Assembly (NCBI GenBank): GCA_031552825.1
Contig: JAVBMD010000011.1
Span: 119,708 to 183,707 of the forward strand
DNA from: WQXF01 sp031552825
Lineage (GTDB): Bacteria > Bacillota > Clostridia > Christensenellales > Aristaeellaceae
Reading direction: 5' to 3'
Length of the DNA: 64,000 nucleotides
Shown here: one piece after another, positions 41,953 to 51,507 of the stretch
How positions within the stretch are numbered: position 1 is the first letter of the stretch
Layout: the number at the start of each line of letters is the position of its first letter
The notes under the pieces: generated by a model
What the model was told of the DNA's origin: nothing
Database searches by the model: none
Seen by the model: the letters and a program-made list of their open reading frames with translations, nothing else
Translations under genes and position numbers: made by a program

Positions 41953-42016
41953 AACCTCCACCTCCGACGTTATTCTCTCTCGGCGTCGCGCATCCGATGC
42001 GTGCGCTTCGCTGCGT

Positions 42017-43030
42017 TTACGCCTGAACACTCCAAGCCCAAACGCACGTGCGACGCTGGCCGCGCTGATACAAATCATGCCATTCCGGCATTTCGGCGAT
42101 ACGAATCATCCGCGCCCCCAGTTTTTCACATACGCGGCGCGATGCTGCGTTATCAACATCGTTGGTAATCAGAATTTCGCGGAACCCGTGGCGGCGGATT
42201 AGCGGCAGCAACAGCTTACATGCACGGCTTGCGTAACCGCGTCCCCGAAACGCCGCTTCTACATTGTACCCGATTTGCCCGCCGAAGTACAAGGTGTCGC
42301 ACATGCCGATGCGGAGCGTCATCTGCCCGACCTTTTGCCCCTCGGCACGCATCTCCAGCACATAATCGGGAACCCATCCGATCTCCGGCTTGGCGGGACG
42401 CTGTTCAACGCAAACCAGCGAAAGGTCGCCATCCACTGCGTTTTCCAGCGCGAAAAACTCCGTAAACGGAGCGGGCTGAAACAAATCCTTCTTCACGATG
42501 CCGTACATGTCACAATCGTAAACACCGAGCGCATTGCGGTATTTCTCCCGCGCATGCCCTTCCAACCGCATGCCCGCCTTGCGCATCGCACCGCCCGAGC
42601 CGGGATTTTCCGCGGCATGAAAAGCTTCTACGCGATTCAGGCCAACATCCACCAGCATGTAATGCAGCACCGCTTCCAGCGCCTCGGACATATAGCCTTG
42701 TCGCCAGAACGCGCGACCGGTACAAAACCCCGTTTCGCCAAGCGAATCCTGCTCGTTTATGCCGAACACGCCAATGCTGCCCATCAGCTGGCCGTCGCGC
42801 TTGCGCGTGATCGCCCAATGATAGGCGGTTTCCGCTTGATCCGTCTCCACCCATTTGTCCACCATCTTGCGCGTATCTTCTACGCAGCGGTGCGTTTCCC
42901 AGCGCATGAAGCGCGTAACCTCCGGATCGTTTGCCCAGTTTTCAAACATCGCCTGCGCATCCTCGGCGACGAATCTGCGCAGCAGCAACCTGCTGGTTTC
43001 GATGGGTCTGGTGCCGATATTGTGCATCAT
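42017..43030 (-). CDS. fused double GNAT N-acetyltransferase
   Basis: 337 residues made of two GNAT domains. The first (about 1-165) is RimJ/RimL-like: TSRLLLRRFVAEDAQAMFENWANDPEVTRFM, WAITRKRDGQLMGSIGVF, RAFWRQGYMSEALEAVL. The second (about 185-320) has VGQMTLRIGMCDTLYFGGQIGYNVEAAFRGRGYASRACKLLLPLI, with the acetyl-CoA pyrophosphate loop RGRGYA. Substrates are unknown. ATG 43030 has GGGGAG just upstream. It shares the minus strand with htrA. Confidence 0.88.
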   Translation of the reverse strand: MMHNIGTRPIETSRLLLRRFVAEDAQAMFENWANDPEVTRFMRWETHRCVEDTRKMVDKWVETDQAETAYHWAITRKRDGQLMGSIGVFGINEQDSLGETGFCTGRAFWRQGYMSEALEAVLHYMLVDVGLNRVEAFHAAENPGSGGAMRKAGMRLEGHAREKYRNALGVYDCDMYGIVKKDLFQPAPFTEFFALENAVDGDLSLVCVEQRPAKPEIGWVPDYVLEMRAEGQKVGQMTLRIGMCDTLYFGGQIGYNVEAAFRGRGYASRACKLLLPLIRRHGFREILITNDVDNAASRRVCEKLGARMIRIAEMPEWHDLYQRGQRRTCVWAWSVQA

Positions 43031-43050
43031 GATTCTCCCCATTCGCAGAA

Positions 43051-43087
43051 ATAAAAAAGGCAGCGGCTAGATACTTTAGCCGCTGCC
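43051..43087 (-). terminator. terminator of the predicted lipoprotein gene
   Basis: A perfect 11-bp stem GGCAGCGGCTA/TAGCCGCTGCC (43059-43087) followed on the minus strand by TTTTTTATT, 12 bases after the stop of the gene at 43099. Confidence 0.9.
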
Positions 43088-43098
43088 GCGTCGCAAGC

Positions 43099-44412
43099 TT
43101 ACAATAAAGCGTCGCGATCCAGCGAATCCATAGCGTTCTTATCGTCGCTCTGTACGGTGCTGAAGGTAAAGGTATGGTAATACCCTTCCTTGCTGGTAAT
43201 ACGCACCTGATCGTAGCTATAGATTCCGATCGGCTCGGGGCCAAATAGTTCCTCATTGCCATACCAAATGCTGCCGCTGCCCAGCTGCATGGTGTATTCG
43301 CCTCCGCGCAGGTAGACCGTCAGCCGTTCACCGTCTCGAATAAAGCCCAGCGCCTTGACCTCGCCGTCCTTAAGGAAGCGCACCATGCAATTGCCATCGC
43401 CCTTTGTTGCTTTGATGACCACTTTGGTGCCGCTCTTGCCGCCTTCGAGGCGCTTGGTCTCCGGCATTTCCAATGCGGGAAGGTCCGGCAACTGCATGCC
43501 CCGGTAGATCAGCGCAAGCTTGAAGGTATCATACTCGCTTTGATAGGCTTGGCGATAGGCGTTAACTTCTGGGCTGGATTCGGCATTCTCCGCCAGCTTC
43601 CACGGATCGAAGGCGAGGGAGACCGCCTTGTCGCTCTTAAGCTTCTTGGCTTTGGCATACTTGACGCTATAGGCCGCGATCTGCTCGTCCATCAGCGCAT
43701 ACATCGCATCCATCTCGGTGTTCGGGCCTTGTGCCTCGTAGGCGATGCGCGGCACGGTGCTATCCATCGCGGCATACAGCATGCTCTCGAAATTCGGCGC
43801 GGTGGCGGTCAGCGTAACTTCGTTGGGGCTGCTAAACTTTAATTTCGCGCCTCGCGACGGATGTTGTAGAACAAAATCCGCCATCGCGGAAACCATCGCC
43901 TTAACGCCAAAGGAAGTATTTGCCGCCTTGGCCTTGGCGGTTAAAGCGGTTTTGTAGCTAGGAAAGCCCGCCTTGGTATCCCACTTGAGCGCCGCGTCCT
44001 TGCCCTCCGGGAAGCTGACGGTGGCTTTGATTTCGTAGGTAGCCGTGGCCTTAGCTGTCTCCAGCGCTGCCTGAACGAACGCCTCGGCGTCCTTGCCATC
44101 ATACTTGGATTTCGCATCCAGACCGGTATGAAGCGTCGGATAGGTAACGGTAACCGTCACCGGGATCGCGCCTTTCTTGTCGGGCTCTCCGGCGGCAACG
44201 TCGGTAACTTCCGTGCGGGAAAGCATTTCCTTGAACCAAAGCGCCTTGGTGGAAGCAAGGGCTTTTTCTTTTTCGGCTTGCAACTGCTCTTTGACCATCG
44301 CGATCGCGGTGGTTTGATTGTCGGTTTCAGCCGAAGCGGCGATGCCCATGCATCCAAAGAGGAAGAGGAGCGATAGTACGAGGGCGGACCCGGCGCGCAG
44401 AAGGTGCTTCAT
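43099..44412 (-). CDS. secreted protein of unknown function, possible lipoprotein
   Basis: 437 residues. The signal peptide contains LLFLFGC (Cys21), which could be a lipobox, but AASAE a few residues later could also be a signal peptidase I site. The mature part is Lys/Ala-rich and looks like a beta-rich repeat protein: TVTVTYPTLHTGLDAKSKYDGKDAEAFVQAALETAKATATYEIKATVSFP, and a C-terminal strand-rich domain with FLKDGEVKALGFIRDGERLTVYLRGGEYTMQLGSGSIWYG. I do not recognise a family. It stands alone with its own terminator. Confidence 0.75.
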   Translation of the reverse strand: MKHLLRAGSALVLSLLFLFGCMGIAASAETDNQTTAIAMVKEQLQAEKEKALASTKALWFKEMLSRTEVTDVAAGEPDKKGAIPVTVTVTYPTLHTGLDAKSKYDGKDAEAFVQAALETAKATATYEIKATVSFPEGKDAALKWDTKAGFPSYKTALTAKAKAANTSFGVKAMVSAMADFVLQHPSRGAKLKFSSPNEVTLTATAPNFESMLYAAMDSTVPRIAYEAQGPNTEMDAMYALMDEQIAAYSVKYAKAKKLKSDKAVSLAFDPWKLAENAESSPEVNAYRQAYQSEYDTFKLALIYRGMQLPDLPALEMPETKRLEGGKSGTKVVIKATKGDGNCMVRFLKDGEVKALGFIRDGERLTVYLRGGEYTMQLGSGSIWYGNEELFGPEPIGIYSYDQVRITSKEGYYHTFTFSTVQSDDKNAMDSLDRDALL

Positions 44413-44528
44413 ATTTTTACCTCCAGACGTTTAATATGTGCAAAATTATGCACATCTACCAGCTTACCCCATCCTACTTTTTTTGTAGTTTTCTGTCAAT
44501 ATAAATTTAGATAATTTTGCATTACATA

Positions 44529-46886
44529 TTAGCGCAGCACGACGATCGTAACGCCCTCTTCCCCCTCGCCATACTTGCCCAGACGGTAACTCTTGACGTG
44601 CGGATGCTTTTTCAGATGGGTCTGGATGCCGGAACGCAGCGTGCCGGTGCCCTTTCCGTGAATGATCGATACGGTACCCAACGCCGAAAGCACCGCATTG
44701 TCAAGGAACTTATCGACCTCATCCAGCGCCTCATCGAGCGCCATGCCGCGCAGGTCGATCTCGGTGGAGACGGCGCGATTCTGGATGTCCACCATGCTGC
44801 GCACCTGTGTTTTGGCTTTGGGTTTTTCGATATTTTTGCGCTCCAACTGCGATATATGCACTTTCATCTTCATCACGCCGGCCTGCAATTGCACCTCGCC
44901 CTTGGCATCGGGCGGCGAGAGCACGGTAGCGTCGTTGCCTAGATGCACGATGCGCACGGTATCGCCGGGCTTTAAGTCGCGCGGCGGCTCGCTGACGCGG
45001 TTTACCGGCTGCACCAACGCGTCCTGCACCTCGCCGATGCCCTGCGAAAGGCGTTGTTTAAGCTTCTGCACCTCATGCTCCGGCGTCACCGCGCCTTCCT
45101 TCTTCATGCGCTTTAGCTCGGAGATGATGGTCTCGCTCTCGCTGCGCGCGTTTTCGAGGATGCGGCGCGCGTCCTCCTTAGCCTTGCGGATGGCCTGCTC
45201 ACGGCTCTGCTCCAGCTTTAACCGCTGCGCCTCGGCCTCCTCGCGCATGCGCAGCATCTCCAGCCGCGCCTCCTCGGCAATCTCCCGCTCGCGCTGGGCG
45301 ATCTGCCGGTGATATTCGGCATTGGCGATCACGTCCTCAAATCGGATCTGCTCGTGGCTGAGCAGCTTGCGCGCCTGCTCAATGATCTCCTCCGGCAGAC
45401 CAAGCCGCTGAGAAATCTCAAAGGCGTTGGACTTGCCGGGGATGCCGATGGAGAGCCGGTAGGTCGGCCGCAGCGTCTCGACATTAAATTCTACCGAGGC
45501 GTTCTCAACGCCCGGCGTGGTCAGCGCGTACTCCTTCAATTCGCTGTAATGCGTGGTGGCGATGCTGCGCACCTGCTTTTGCAGCAGCGTGGTCAGCACC
45601 GCCTGCGCCAACGCCGCGCCCTCGGTGGGATCGGTGCCCGCGCCGAGCTCATCAAACAGCGCCAGCGAATTGGACGTAACGCGCTGCAGAATGTCCACGA
45701 TATTGGTCATGTGGCTCGAAAAGGTGGACAGCGATTGCTCGATGGACTGTTCATCGCCGATATCGGCAAACACCTCGTCAAACACAGCCAGTTCGGTTCC
45801 CAAATCGGCAGGCACATGCAGCCCGGCCTGCGCCATCAGCGTGAGCAGGCCCACGGTTTTGAGCGTCACGGTCTTGCCGCCGGTGTTCGGGCCGGTGATT
45901 ACCAATGTTGTGAACGTATCGCCCATCCAAAGATCCGACGGCACCACCGTGGCAGGATCGAGCAGCGGATGCCGCCCGCGCACGATCTTGACGTAGCCGC
46001 GCGCGTTCATCTTGGGCATCGCGCCGAACATCTCGCGGGAAAGCGAAGCCTTCGCAAAGGCAAAATCAAGCCGGCCGAGAATATCCAGATCGAGGAGCAA
46101 CTGCGGCGCATGTGGCGCGATCTCCGCCGAAAACGCTTGTAAAATCCGTTCGATCTCGGCGCGCTCCTTGACGATCCACTCCTTGAGGTCGTTGTTGATC
46201 TCCACCACCGCCATCGGCTCGATGAAAAGCGTCGCGCCGGTGGTGGACTGATCGTGGATTAAGCCGGGGACGCTGGAGCGGTACTCCTGACGCACCGGCA
46301 ACACGAAGCGATCGTTCCGCAGGGTGATAATGGGATCCTGCAAATATTTTTGAAAGGTAGCGCTGTGGATCATGCTGTTGAGCTTTTCCCGCACCCGATC
46401 GTTGCATTGGCGGATGTGCCTGCGAATATCGGCCAGCGCGGAGCTGGCATGATCGGCGATCTCCTCCTCGCTGAGGATGGCGGAGGTGATATCGGTTTCC
46501 AGCCGATGGTGCGCGGAAAGCTTGGAAGCCAGCGCGGTGAGCTGCGGTGTGTTTTCACGGTCGGTCACCAGTGCATCGCGGGCGGCGCGAGCGGCGCGCA
46601 TCAGCCCGGCCACATCCAGCAGCGCGCGAGGAGAAAGCGTGGAGCCGATCTCCGCAAGGCGCAGTTGCTGGCGAACATCGGCACAGGAAATCAGCGGATG
46701 CCCGCCTACGAAGCGCAGCAGTACGTGCGCTTCCTCGGTTTCCTGCAGCGCCTGCGTTACCAAGCCCAAATCGGCATCCGGCACCAGCGCGCGCGCAAGC
46801 TCCGCGCCCATGCTGGTAATGGTGTATCCCACCAACTTTTCGCGGATCTTTGTAAATTCCAGCACGCGCAAATTTCGTTCGGTCAT
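44529..46886 (-). CDS. mutS2: endonuclease MutS2
   Basis: 785 residues. MutS-like core and clamp (about 1-310), an ABC-type ATPase with Walker A GPNTGGKT (near residue 330), Walker B region SLALFDELGAGTDPTEG, a long coiled coil (EIAEEARLEMLRMREEAEAQRLKLEQ), a KOW-like stretch and a C-terminal Smr nuclease domain (EIDLRGMALDEALDEVDKFL; IIHGKGTGTLRSGIQTHLK). MutS2 acts on branched DNA and, in Bacillus, on collided ribosomes. The start at 46886 is inferred from the family N-terminus. Follows the U32 and zapA genes. Confidence 0.97.
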   Translation of the reverse strand: MTERNLRVLEFTKIREKLVGYTITSMGAELARALVPDADLGLVTQALQETEEAHVLLRFVGGHPLISCADVRQQLRLAEIGSTLSPRALLDVAGLMRAARAARDALVTDRENTPQLTALASKLSAHHRLETDITSAILSEEEIADHASSALADIRRHIRQCNDRVREKLNSMIHSATFQKYLQDPIITLRNDRFVLPVRQEYRSSVPGLIHDQSTTGATLFIEPMAVVEINNDLKEWIVKERAEIERILQAFSAEIAPHAPQLLLDLDILGRLDFAFAKASLSREMFGAMPKMNARGYVKIVRGRHPLLDPATVVPSDLWMGDTFTTLVITGPNTGGKTVTLKTVGLLTLMAQAGLHVPADLGTELAVFDEVFADIGDEQSIEQSLSTFSSHMTNIVDILQRVTSNSLALFDELGAGTDPTEGAALAQAVLTTLLQKQVRSIATTHYSELKEYALTTPGVENASVEFNVETLRPTYRLSIGIPGKSNAFEISQRLGLPEEIIEQARKLLSHEQIRFEDVIANAEYHRQIAQREREIAEEARLEMLRMREEAEAQRLKLEQSREQAIRKAKEDARRILENARSESETIISELKRMKKEGAVTPEHEVQKLKQRLSQGIGEVQDALVQPVNRVSEPPRDLKPGDTVRIVHLGNDATVLSPPDAKGEVQLQAGVMKMKVHISQLERKNIEKPKAKTQVRSMVDIQNRAVSTEIDLRGMALDEALDEVDKFLDNAVLSALGTVSIIHGKGTGTLRSGIQTHLKKHPHVKSYRLGKYGEGEEGVTIVVLR

Positions 46887-46915
46887 CGCTCGCGTCCCTC
46901 TTCTCGATCGTACTA

Positions 46916-49261
46916 TTATTCCACGCCCCGGGCAAAGTGGCCGGAGGTGAAGGGCGTCTGCGCATCCCAATCGGACGTCGGCACCCCGCCGTCGCGAAGC
47001 GCGCGGGCGCGGCGCACGATTTCGATGCTGCGCTCCAATGTTTCCTCGACAAAGCAAAGCCGCCACGCAAGGCTTCCGCGTTCCGCAAGCCCCGACAAGG
47101 CGCGCGCGTGCTTGTCGCCCAGCCAAGTCGGCAGGCTGTTGAGCAGGCGAATCTGACAGCCGTGCGCCATGCGTAGGCGGCGTTGCGGAAAGCTGTACCC
47201 CTTACGGTCGATCATCGGCGGCAAGTTGTCGCCGACGCAGGCGGCGCAGGCCGTCTCGCCATGCCGCAGCCTTTGCGGGCAATGCGAAAGCATCATCAGT
47301 TGCGTGCGGCCGTACACCACAAGCTCCCACGCGCCGCTGTCCATCACTTCGGCCAGTTCCCGCGCGTTGAGCTCCGGCGAAAGCGTGATGCGCTCGATGC
47401 CTTGCTCCCTCAGCGTCTCCGCCGCGAGCCGGTTGCATACGTTGAGCGCCGTATCGCCCGCGCGCGGCAATCCGCCCCAAGGCAAAGCGCACTGGCCGGG
47501 ATTGGTTATCACCACGCCCGAGAGATGTGCGGCATGCTCGCCTACCCATCGGTCGAGCGCGCAAAGTTCTTCGCTCCACGCCAACAGAGGCAGCACCAGC
47601 CAAGGCTTGCAGTCGCTCTGCAAAAAAGCTCGCTGGAGCGCATCCAGCCGGAAATCATCGGGCGACCAATAGATCGTGTCGGCCCCAGCCCGCAACAACG
47701 CCTCCGCATGGCTTATCTGCGGCGTTTGTGCGATCAGCTTTGGCATATCGGCCAAAACAAGCGCACCTATCTTTTCGGGCAGCGGCAACACGCGCCGCGC
47801 CGGCCGCGCCAAGCGCGCGGCGCGCAGTTGCGCCACCGCATCCCGGCGCAGCGCATTGAGCGCCGATACCGGCATGAATGCCCCCTTGCTGCGCACCGAC
47901 AGCGCGGTCAGCATGTAGGGCGTATCCCCCATGCGCTCCAACTGCTTTCGCGCACTATCCTCATCAAGCGCGCGCTGCTGCGCGGCAGCCACCGGCTCGG
48001 CTGAACTCGCCGACGCTTCGTGCAGACCATCCCGCAGCGTCAATACCGCTGGCTTGCCCGCATAGGCATATAACTCGGCTTCCACCGGGATGCGTCGGCG
48101 CTCCGCCGCGCTCCCGGCCTGCGCGTCGCGCATTTGCGCGGCGTCGGTCAAGCGAAAGACCGCATCGCCGACGCGCACCGCGAAGGGTACGCGCAACAGC
48201 GCCTGCCCACCCACTGGTACCTCCGGCCCGGAATACGCAAACTCCGCTTCGGATAGTCCGCGAACCTGCAGGCCGTCGCCATCGTGCAGCGTTCGCTGCG
48301 GGCACAGCACCGCCAACTGGTTTTGCAGCGCGGAAACCTTGCCCATGAGCAGCCCACCGTGGTTTGGACGGGACGCATCTACAAGCTCCGCTGTGCATGC
48401 ATCAAACAGGTGTCCCTGCGTAAAGCCGCCGCGATGAAACACCTGCAACAGCGCTTCGCGCGCAATTTCGTCCGGCAAATAGGCAATGCCGTCCTCCAGC
48501 GCATCCAGCGCGCGCCGATAGGCAGCCGTCGCCACCGCCACATATTCGGGCCGCTTCATGCGCCCTTCGATCTTCAGCGCCGCCACACCGGCCTCGGCAA
48601 ACTCCGGCAGACGCTCCAGCGTCATCAAATCCCGCATCGAGAGCGAATACTCCTGCGCGCCTTCGCCGCAGCGGTACGGCAGGCGGCAGGGCTGCGCGCA
48701 TTTTCCCCGATTCCCGCTGCGCCCGCCCACCATGCTGGAGAACAGGCATTGCCCCGACACAGACACACAAAGCGCGCCATGCACAAAGGCCTCGATCTCC
48801 ACGCCGGTGCGCGCCATTGCCGCCAGCTCGCCGAGCGGACATTCGCGCGCAGGCACGACGCGCGCAATGCCTAGCGAGCGCGCAAATTCCGCGCCCTGCG
48901 CGTTGTGCAGCGTCATCTGTGTGCTGGCATGCACCGGCAAATCGGGAAAGCAATCCCGCGCCAGCGCCGCCACGCCAAGATCCTGTACGATGACGGCATC
49001 GGCCTGCGCATCGCTGACCAGCGAGAGCAGCTCGTACACGGCTGGCAACTCGGCCTGCTTGGCCAGCGTATTGACCGTCACATAAACGCGACGGCCGCGC
49101 TCGTGGCAGTATTCCACCGCCTCGCGCAGGCCGTCCGCATCAAAATTGCCCGCAAAGCTGCGCGCACCAAAAGTGGTAAAACCCAAATAGACGGCGTCGG
49201 CGCCGTGTTGCACGGCGGCCACCATCGCTTCCCGGTTGCCTGCGGGCGCCAGCAATTCCAC
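46916..49261 (-). CDS. U32 family peptidase with C-terminal DUF3656 region
   Basis: 781 residues starting GTG. The N-terminus MELLAPAGNREAMVAAVQHGADAVYLG and the signature EAFVHGALCVSVSGQCLFSSMVGGRSGNRGKCAQPCRLPY define U32 peptidases. Collagenase-like and tRNA/ubiquinone hydroxylation roles are known for relatives. A DUF3656-like insert and an additional barrel-like section (about 520-700, with DTALNVCNRLAAETLREQGIERITLSPEL) follow. It is 3 bases from zapA and 29 bases before mutS2, so all three are probably co-transcribed. Confidence 0.93.
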   Translation of the reverse strand: MELLAPAGNREAMVAAVQHGADAVYLGFTTFGARSFAGNFDADGLREAVEYCHERGRRVYVTVNTLAKQAELPAVYELLSLVSDAQADAVIVQDLGVAALARDCFPDLPVHASTQMTLHNAQGAEFARSLGIARVVPARECPLGELAAMARTGVEIEAFVHGALCVSVSGQCLFSSMVGGRSGNRGKCAQPCRLPYRCGEGAQEYSLSMRDLMTLERLPEFAEAGVAALKIEGRMKRPEYVAVATAAYRRALDALEDGIAYLPDEIAREALLQVFHRGGFTQGHLFDACTAELVDASRPNHGGLLMGKVSALQNQLAVLCPQRTLHDGDGLQVRGLSEAEFAYSGPEVPVGGQALLRVPFAVRVGDAVFRLTDAAQMRDAQAGSAAERRRIPVEAELYAYAGKPAVLTLRDGLHEASASSAEPVAAAQQRALDEDSARKQLERMGDTPYMLTALSVRSKGAFMPVSALNALRRDAVAQLRAARLARPARRVLPLPEKIGALVLADMPKLIAQTPQISHAEALLRAGADTIYWSPDDFRLDALQRAFLQSDCKPWLVLPLLAWSEELCALDRWVGEHAAHLSGVVITNPGQCALPWGGLPRAGDTALNVCNRLAAETLREQGIERITLSPELNARELAEVMDSGAWELVVYGRTQLMMLSHCPQRLRHGETACAACVGDNLPPMIDRKGYSFPQRRLRMAHGCQIRLLNSLPTWLGDKHARALSGLAERGSLAWRLCFVEETLERSIEIVRRARALRDGGVPTSDWDAQTPFTSGHFARGVE

Positions 49262-49263
49262 GC

Positions 49264-49617
49264 TCAGTCCACCGCCATCTCTTCCTCGGCCTTGCCCTTG
49301 CCCGGCGCTTTCGCTTTGGCCACGGCTTTGGCGGTGGCGGTGCTCTGCGCCGAGCGCAACTTCTGCATCTGCTGCTGCAACTCCAGCATCTCCTTGCGCA
49401 GGCGGGTATTTTCGTCCTGCGCCTTGAGCAGTTCGTCCGATACGTTCATCGCCGTCAGCACCGATACCATGTTACTAGGCATGCGCGTCACGCGTGAAAG
49501 CTCGTCCATCTTGCGATCCACAAACTCCGCCACACGATGCATATGCTCCTCGGAGTCGGTGCCGCTCATCGTGTATTCGCGTCCGGCGATGCGCACCGTG
49601 GTCTTGATTTTCTCCAT
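49264..49617 (-). CDS. zapA: cell division protein ZapA
   Basis: 117 residues. ZapA promotes FtsZ ring bundling. IKTTVRIAGREYTMSGTDSEEHMHRVAEFVDRKMDEL (about 4-40) is the ZapA beta-strand/helix core, and the coiled coil AQDENTRLRKEMLELQQQMQKL (about 66-88) ends in an Ala/Lys-rich tail. GGAGAGAG precedes the ATG. The zapA-U32-mutS2 order is a common Clostridia arrangement. Confidence 0.92.
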   Translation of the reverse strand: MEKIKTTVRIAGREYTMSGTDSEEHMHRVAEFVDRKMDELSRVTRMPSNMVSVLTAMNVSDELLKAQDENTRLRKEMLELQQQMQKLRSAQSTATAKAVAKAKAPGKGKAEEEMAVD

Positions 49618-49650
49618 GCGCTCTCTCCTTCCGTTGCCTTGCGGCGCGGG

Positions 49651-50178
49651 TCAGCGCGCGCGCTTCTGCGCCTTGTATTCTACGCCGTGGGTTTCGCACC
49701 GCACGGCCTTCATGCGCTGCGGTTCCAGCGGCATATCGCTGCGGTCGCGCTTGGTGGAAACGATGGCGTCGGCCACCTCCATGCCCTCGAGCACCTTGCC
49801 AAAGGCGGCGTACTGGCCATCCAAGTGCGGGGATTTCTCCACCATCACGAAAAACTGCGAACCGGCGGAATTGGGATCCTGCGACCGCGCCATAGACAGC
49901 ACGCCGCGATCGTGCTTCAAATCATTCTTATGCCCATTCATGGTAAACTCACCGGCGATACTATAGCCGGGGCCGCCGATGCCCTTGCCCTGCGGATCGC
50001 CGCCCTGAATCATGAAGCCCGGGATCACGCGATGAAAGATCACGCCATCATAAAAGCCGCTATTGGCTAGCTCAATAAAATTCGCCACCGAGTTGGGCGC
50101 CACATCGGGGTACAGCTCGCCCACCATCGTGCCGCCGTTTTCCATCGTGATCGTGAACACCGGATTCTTTTCCGCCAT
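49651..50178 (-). CDS. cyclophilin-type peptidyl-prolyl isomerase
   Basis: 175 residues. Complete cyclophilin core: VFTITMENGGTMVGELYPDVAPNSVANFIELA, GVIFHRVIPGFMIQGGDPQGKGIGGPGYSIAGEF, GVLSMARSQDPNSAGSQFFVM and AAFGKVLEGMEVADAI. Catalytic Arg lies in FHRVIPG. No signal peptide is present, so it is cytoplasmic. The ATG at 50178 has GGAGGG upstream. Located 33 bases upstream of zapA. Confidence 0.96.
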   Translation of the reverse strand: MAEKNPVFTITMENGGTMVGELYPDVAPNSVANFIELANSGFYDGVIFHRVIPGFMIQGGDPQGKGIGGPGYSIAGEFTMNGHKNDLKHDRGVLSMARSQDPNSAGSQFFVMVEKSPHLDGQYAAFGKVLEGMEVADAIVSTKRDRSDMPLEPQRMKAVRCETHGVEYKAQKRAR

Positions 50179-50241
50179 CGTATTTCCCTCCGTCTTTCCT
50201 TGCGCCAAGCGCGCTGCTTTTCCTTTAGTCTATTACAAGGA

Positions 50242-51414
50242 TCAGGCAAATTTGCAGAATTCCGCCCAATTGCCACCTGTTAACCGAGCACAATCGGCCT
50301 CGATCTCCTCGGAGCGCACGCCCCATCCCATTTTTATAAGCGACAGATAGCGATCAAACAGCGCTTGCGAAAGTTCGCGCCGCGCGCACACCCAATCGCC
50401 GATGAGCTGCTCCAGCACCGACACGCCGCTGGCATAAGCCGCCGCGCGCATGCCCGCACAGGCGATGATCTTCGCCGGATCAGCCGCCTTATCGGCCAGC
50501 ACCGGGAAAACGCGCCGCCCAAATTCATCGGCTGCATCCTCGAGCGCCAGCTTTGCGCCGACCACTTCCCGCGCCACCAGCACCAGCTTAAGTGTCTTGG
50601 CTCGGCGCAGCGCGTTGCGCACCCACGCCCACTGCGCCACGGCCTCCTCCGGCTTGGCGGAGAGCACCAGTTGCATCGGCAGCCCGCGCCGCTCACAGAA
50701 GGGCAGAATCGCGTAGCGCAGCAGCGGGTCGCGCTCAAAGGGAACCTTCGACCAGTCGGCGCGCAGCATATGTACGCCAAAGCGATCCGCCCAGCCGTCC
50801 AGCACGCTCAATATCTTCTCCACGTGCGCGCCGCGCGGGTCGCGCTCAATCTCGCCCTCCTGCGCCGTCAGCGGCAGATCGCGCTCGATGGCGTGCTGAA
50901 GCGTTTGAATCGATAGCACCGGCAACATCCCCGCCGACACGGCCGCTTCATCCACACTTTTCCACACCGCGCCAGCGTTTTCCGCAAAGGGGTCTACTAG
51001 GCAGGTGATGCCGCGCAATTTTGCCAACGTCCTCACGCGATCCAGCCGCTCCGCAGGCGCCATTGCCAGCTCCATCTCGCCCGCGGGGGTCCATTGCCGC
51101 TCGCTCAGCGGTACGCCTAACCGTTCCAGCGTCAACAGGATGCGCATCGCCGCCTCGCCTACCGGCGTCCGCTCACGGAATAGCGCGCGAAATATCATGT
51201 CGGCACACTCGATGCGCTCCTCCGGCAGATACAGCCCCAACGCACGCGCCTCGCGCAGCAGCTCGGGCTGCTCGGTCAGCAGCGCGACGACACCGGCACG
51301 TCGCTCCTCGGTGATCGGATCTACGGGCAATTCCGTCCACAAATCCAGCGCATCGGTTTTGCGCATGGCGTTGCGCACCTCGGCGCGCAAGGTTTCCTTA
51401 TCCAAGATCAACAT
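50242..51414 (-). CDS. hypothetical protein, unrecognised family
   Basis: 390 residues, mainly alpha/beta. No motif is decisive. The opening region (LDLWTELPVD, ECADMIFRALFRERTPVGEAAMRILLTLERLGV) and the closing helix pair (LEQLIGDWVCARRELSQALFDRYLSLIKMGWGV) vaguely resemble metal-dependent TIM-barrel hydrolases such as uronate isomerase, but the HxH metal motif is missing. No signal peptide. It lies 63 bases upstream of the cyclophilin gene on the same strand. No function is assigned. Confidence 0.75.
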   Translation of the reverse strand: MLILDKETLRAEVRNAMRKTDALDLWTELPVDPITEERRAGVVALLTEQPELLREARALGLYLPEERIECADMIFRALFRERTPVGEAAMRILLTLERLGVPLSERQWTPAGEMELAMAPAERLDRVRTLAKLRGITCLVDPFAENAGAVWKSVDEAAVSAGMLPVLSIQTLQHAIERDLPLTAQEGEIERDPRGAHVEKILSVLDGWADRFGVHMLRADWSKVPFERDPLLRYAILPFCERRGLPMQLVLSAKPEEAVAQWAWVRNALRRAKTLKLVLVAREVVGAKLALEDAADEFGRRVFPVLADKAADPAKIIACAGMRAAAYASGVSVLEQLIGDWVCARRELSQALFDRYLSLIKMGWGVRSEEIEADCARLTGGNWAEFCKFA

Positions 51415-51507
51415 GCGGTTTCACCCCCGGAAAGCGGCGTGTATGCTTTAATATTTCCGTATATTGTAGCGTATTCTCCGCATGATTGCAACGCCGGGGT
51501 GCTGTGC

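Noticed and set aside
40096..42168. 690-residue open frame on the plus strand across dctM and antisense to htrA
   Set aside because: Arg/His-rich GC-driven shadow of two well-supported genes; no family resemblance or ribosome-binding site.
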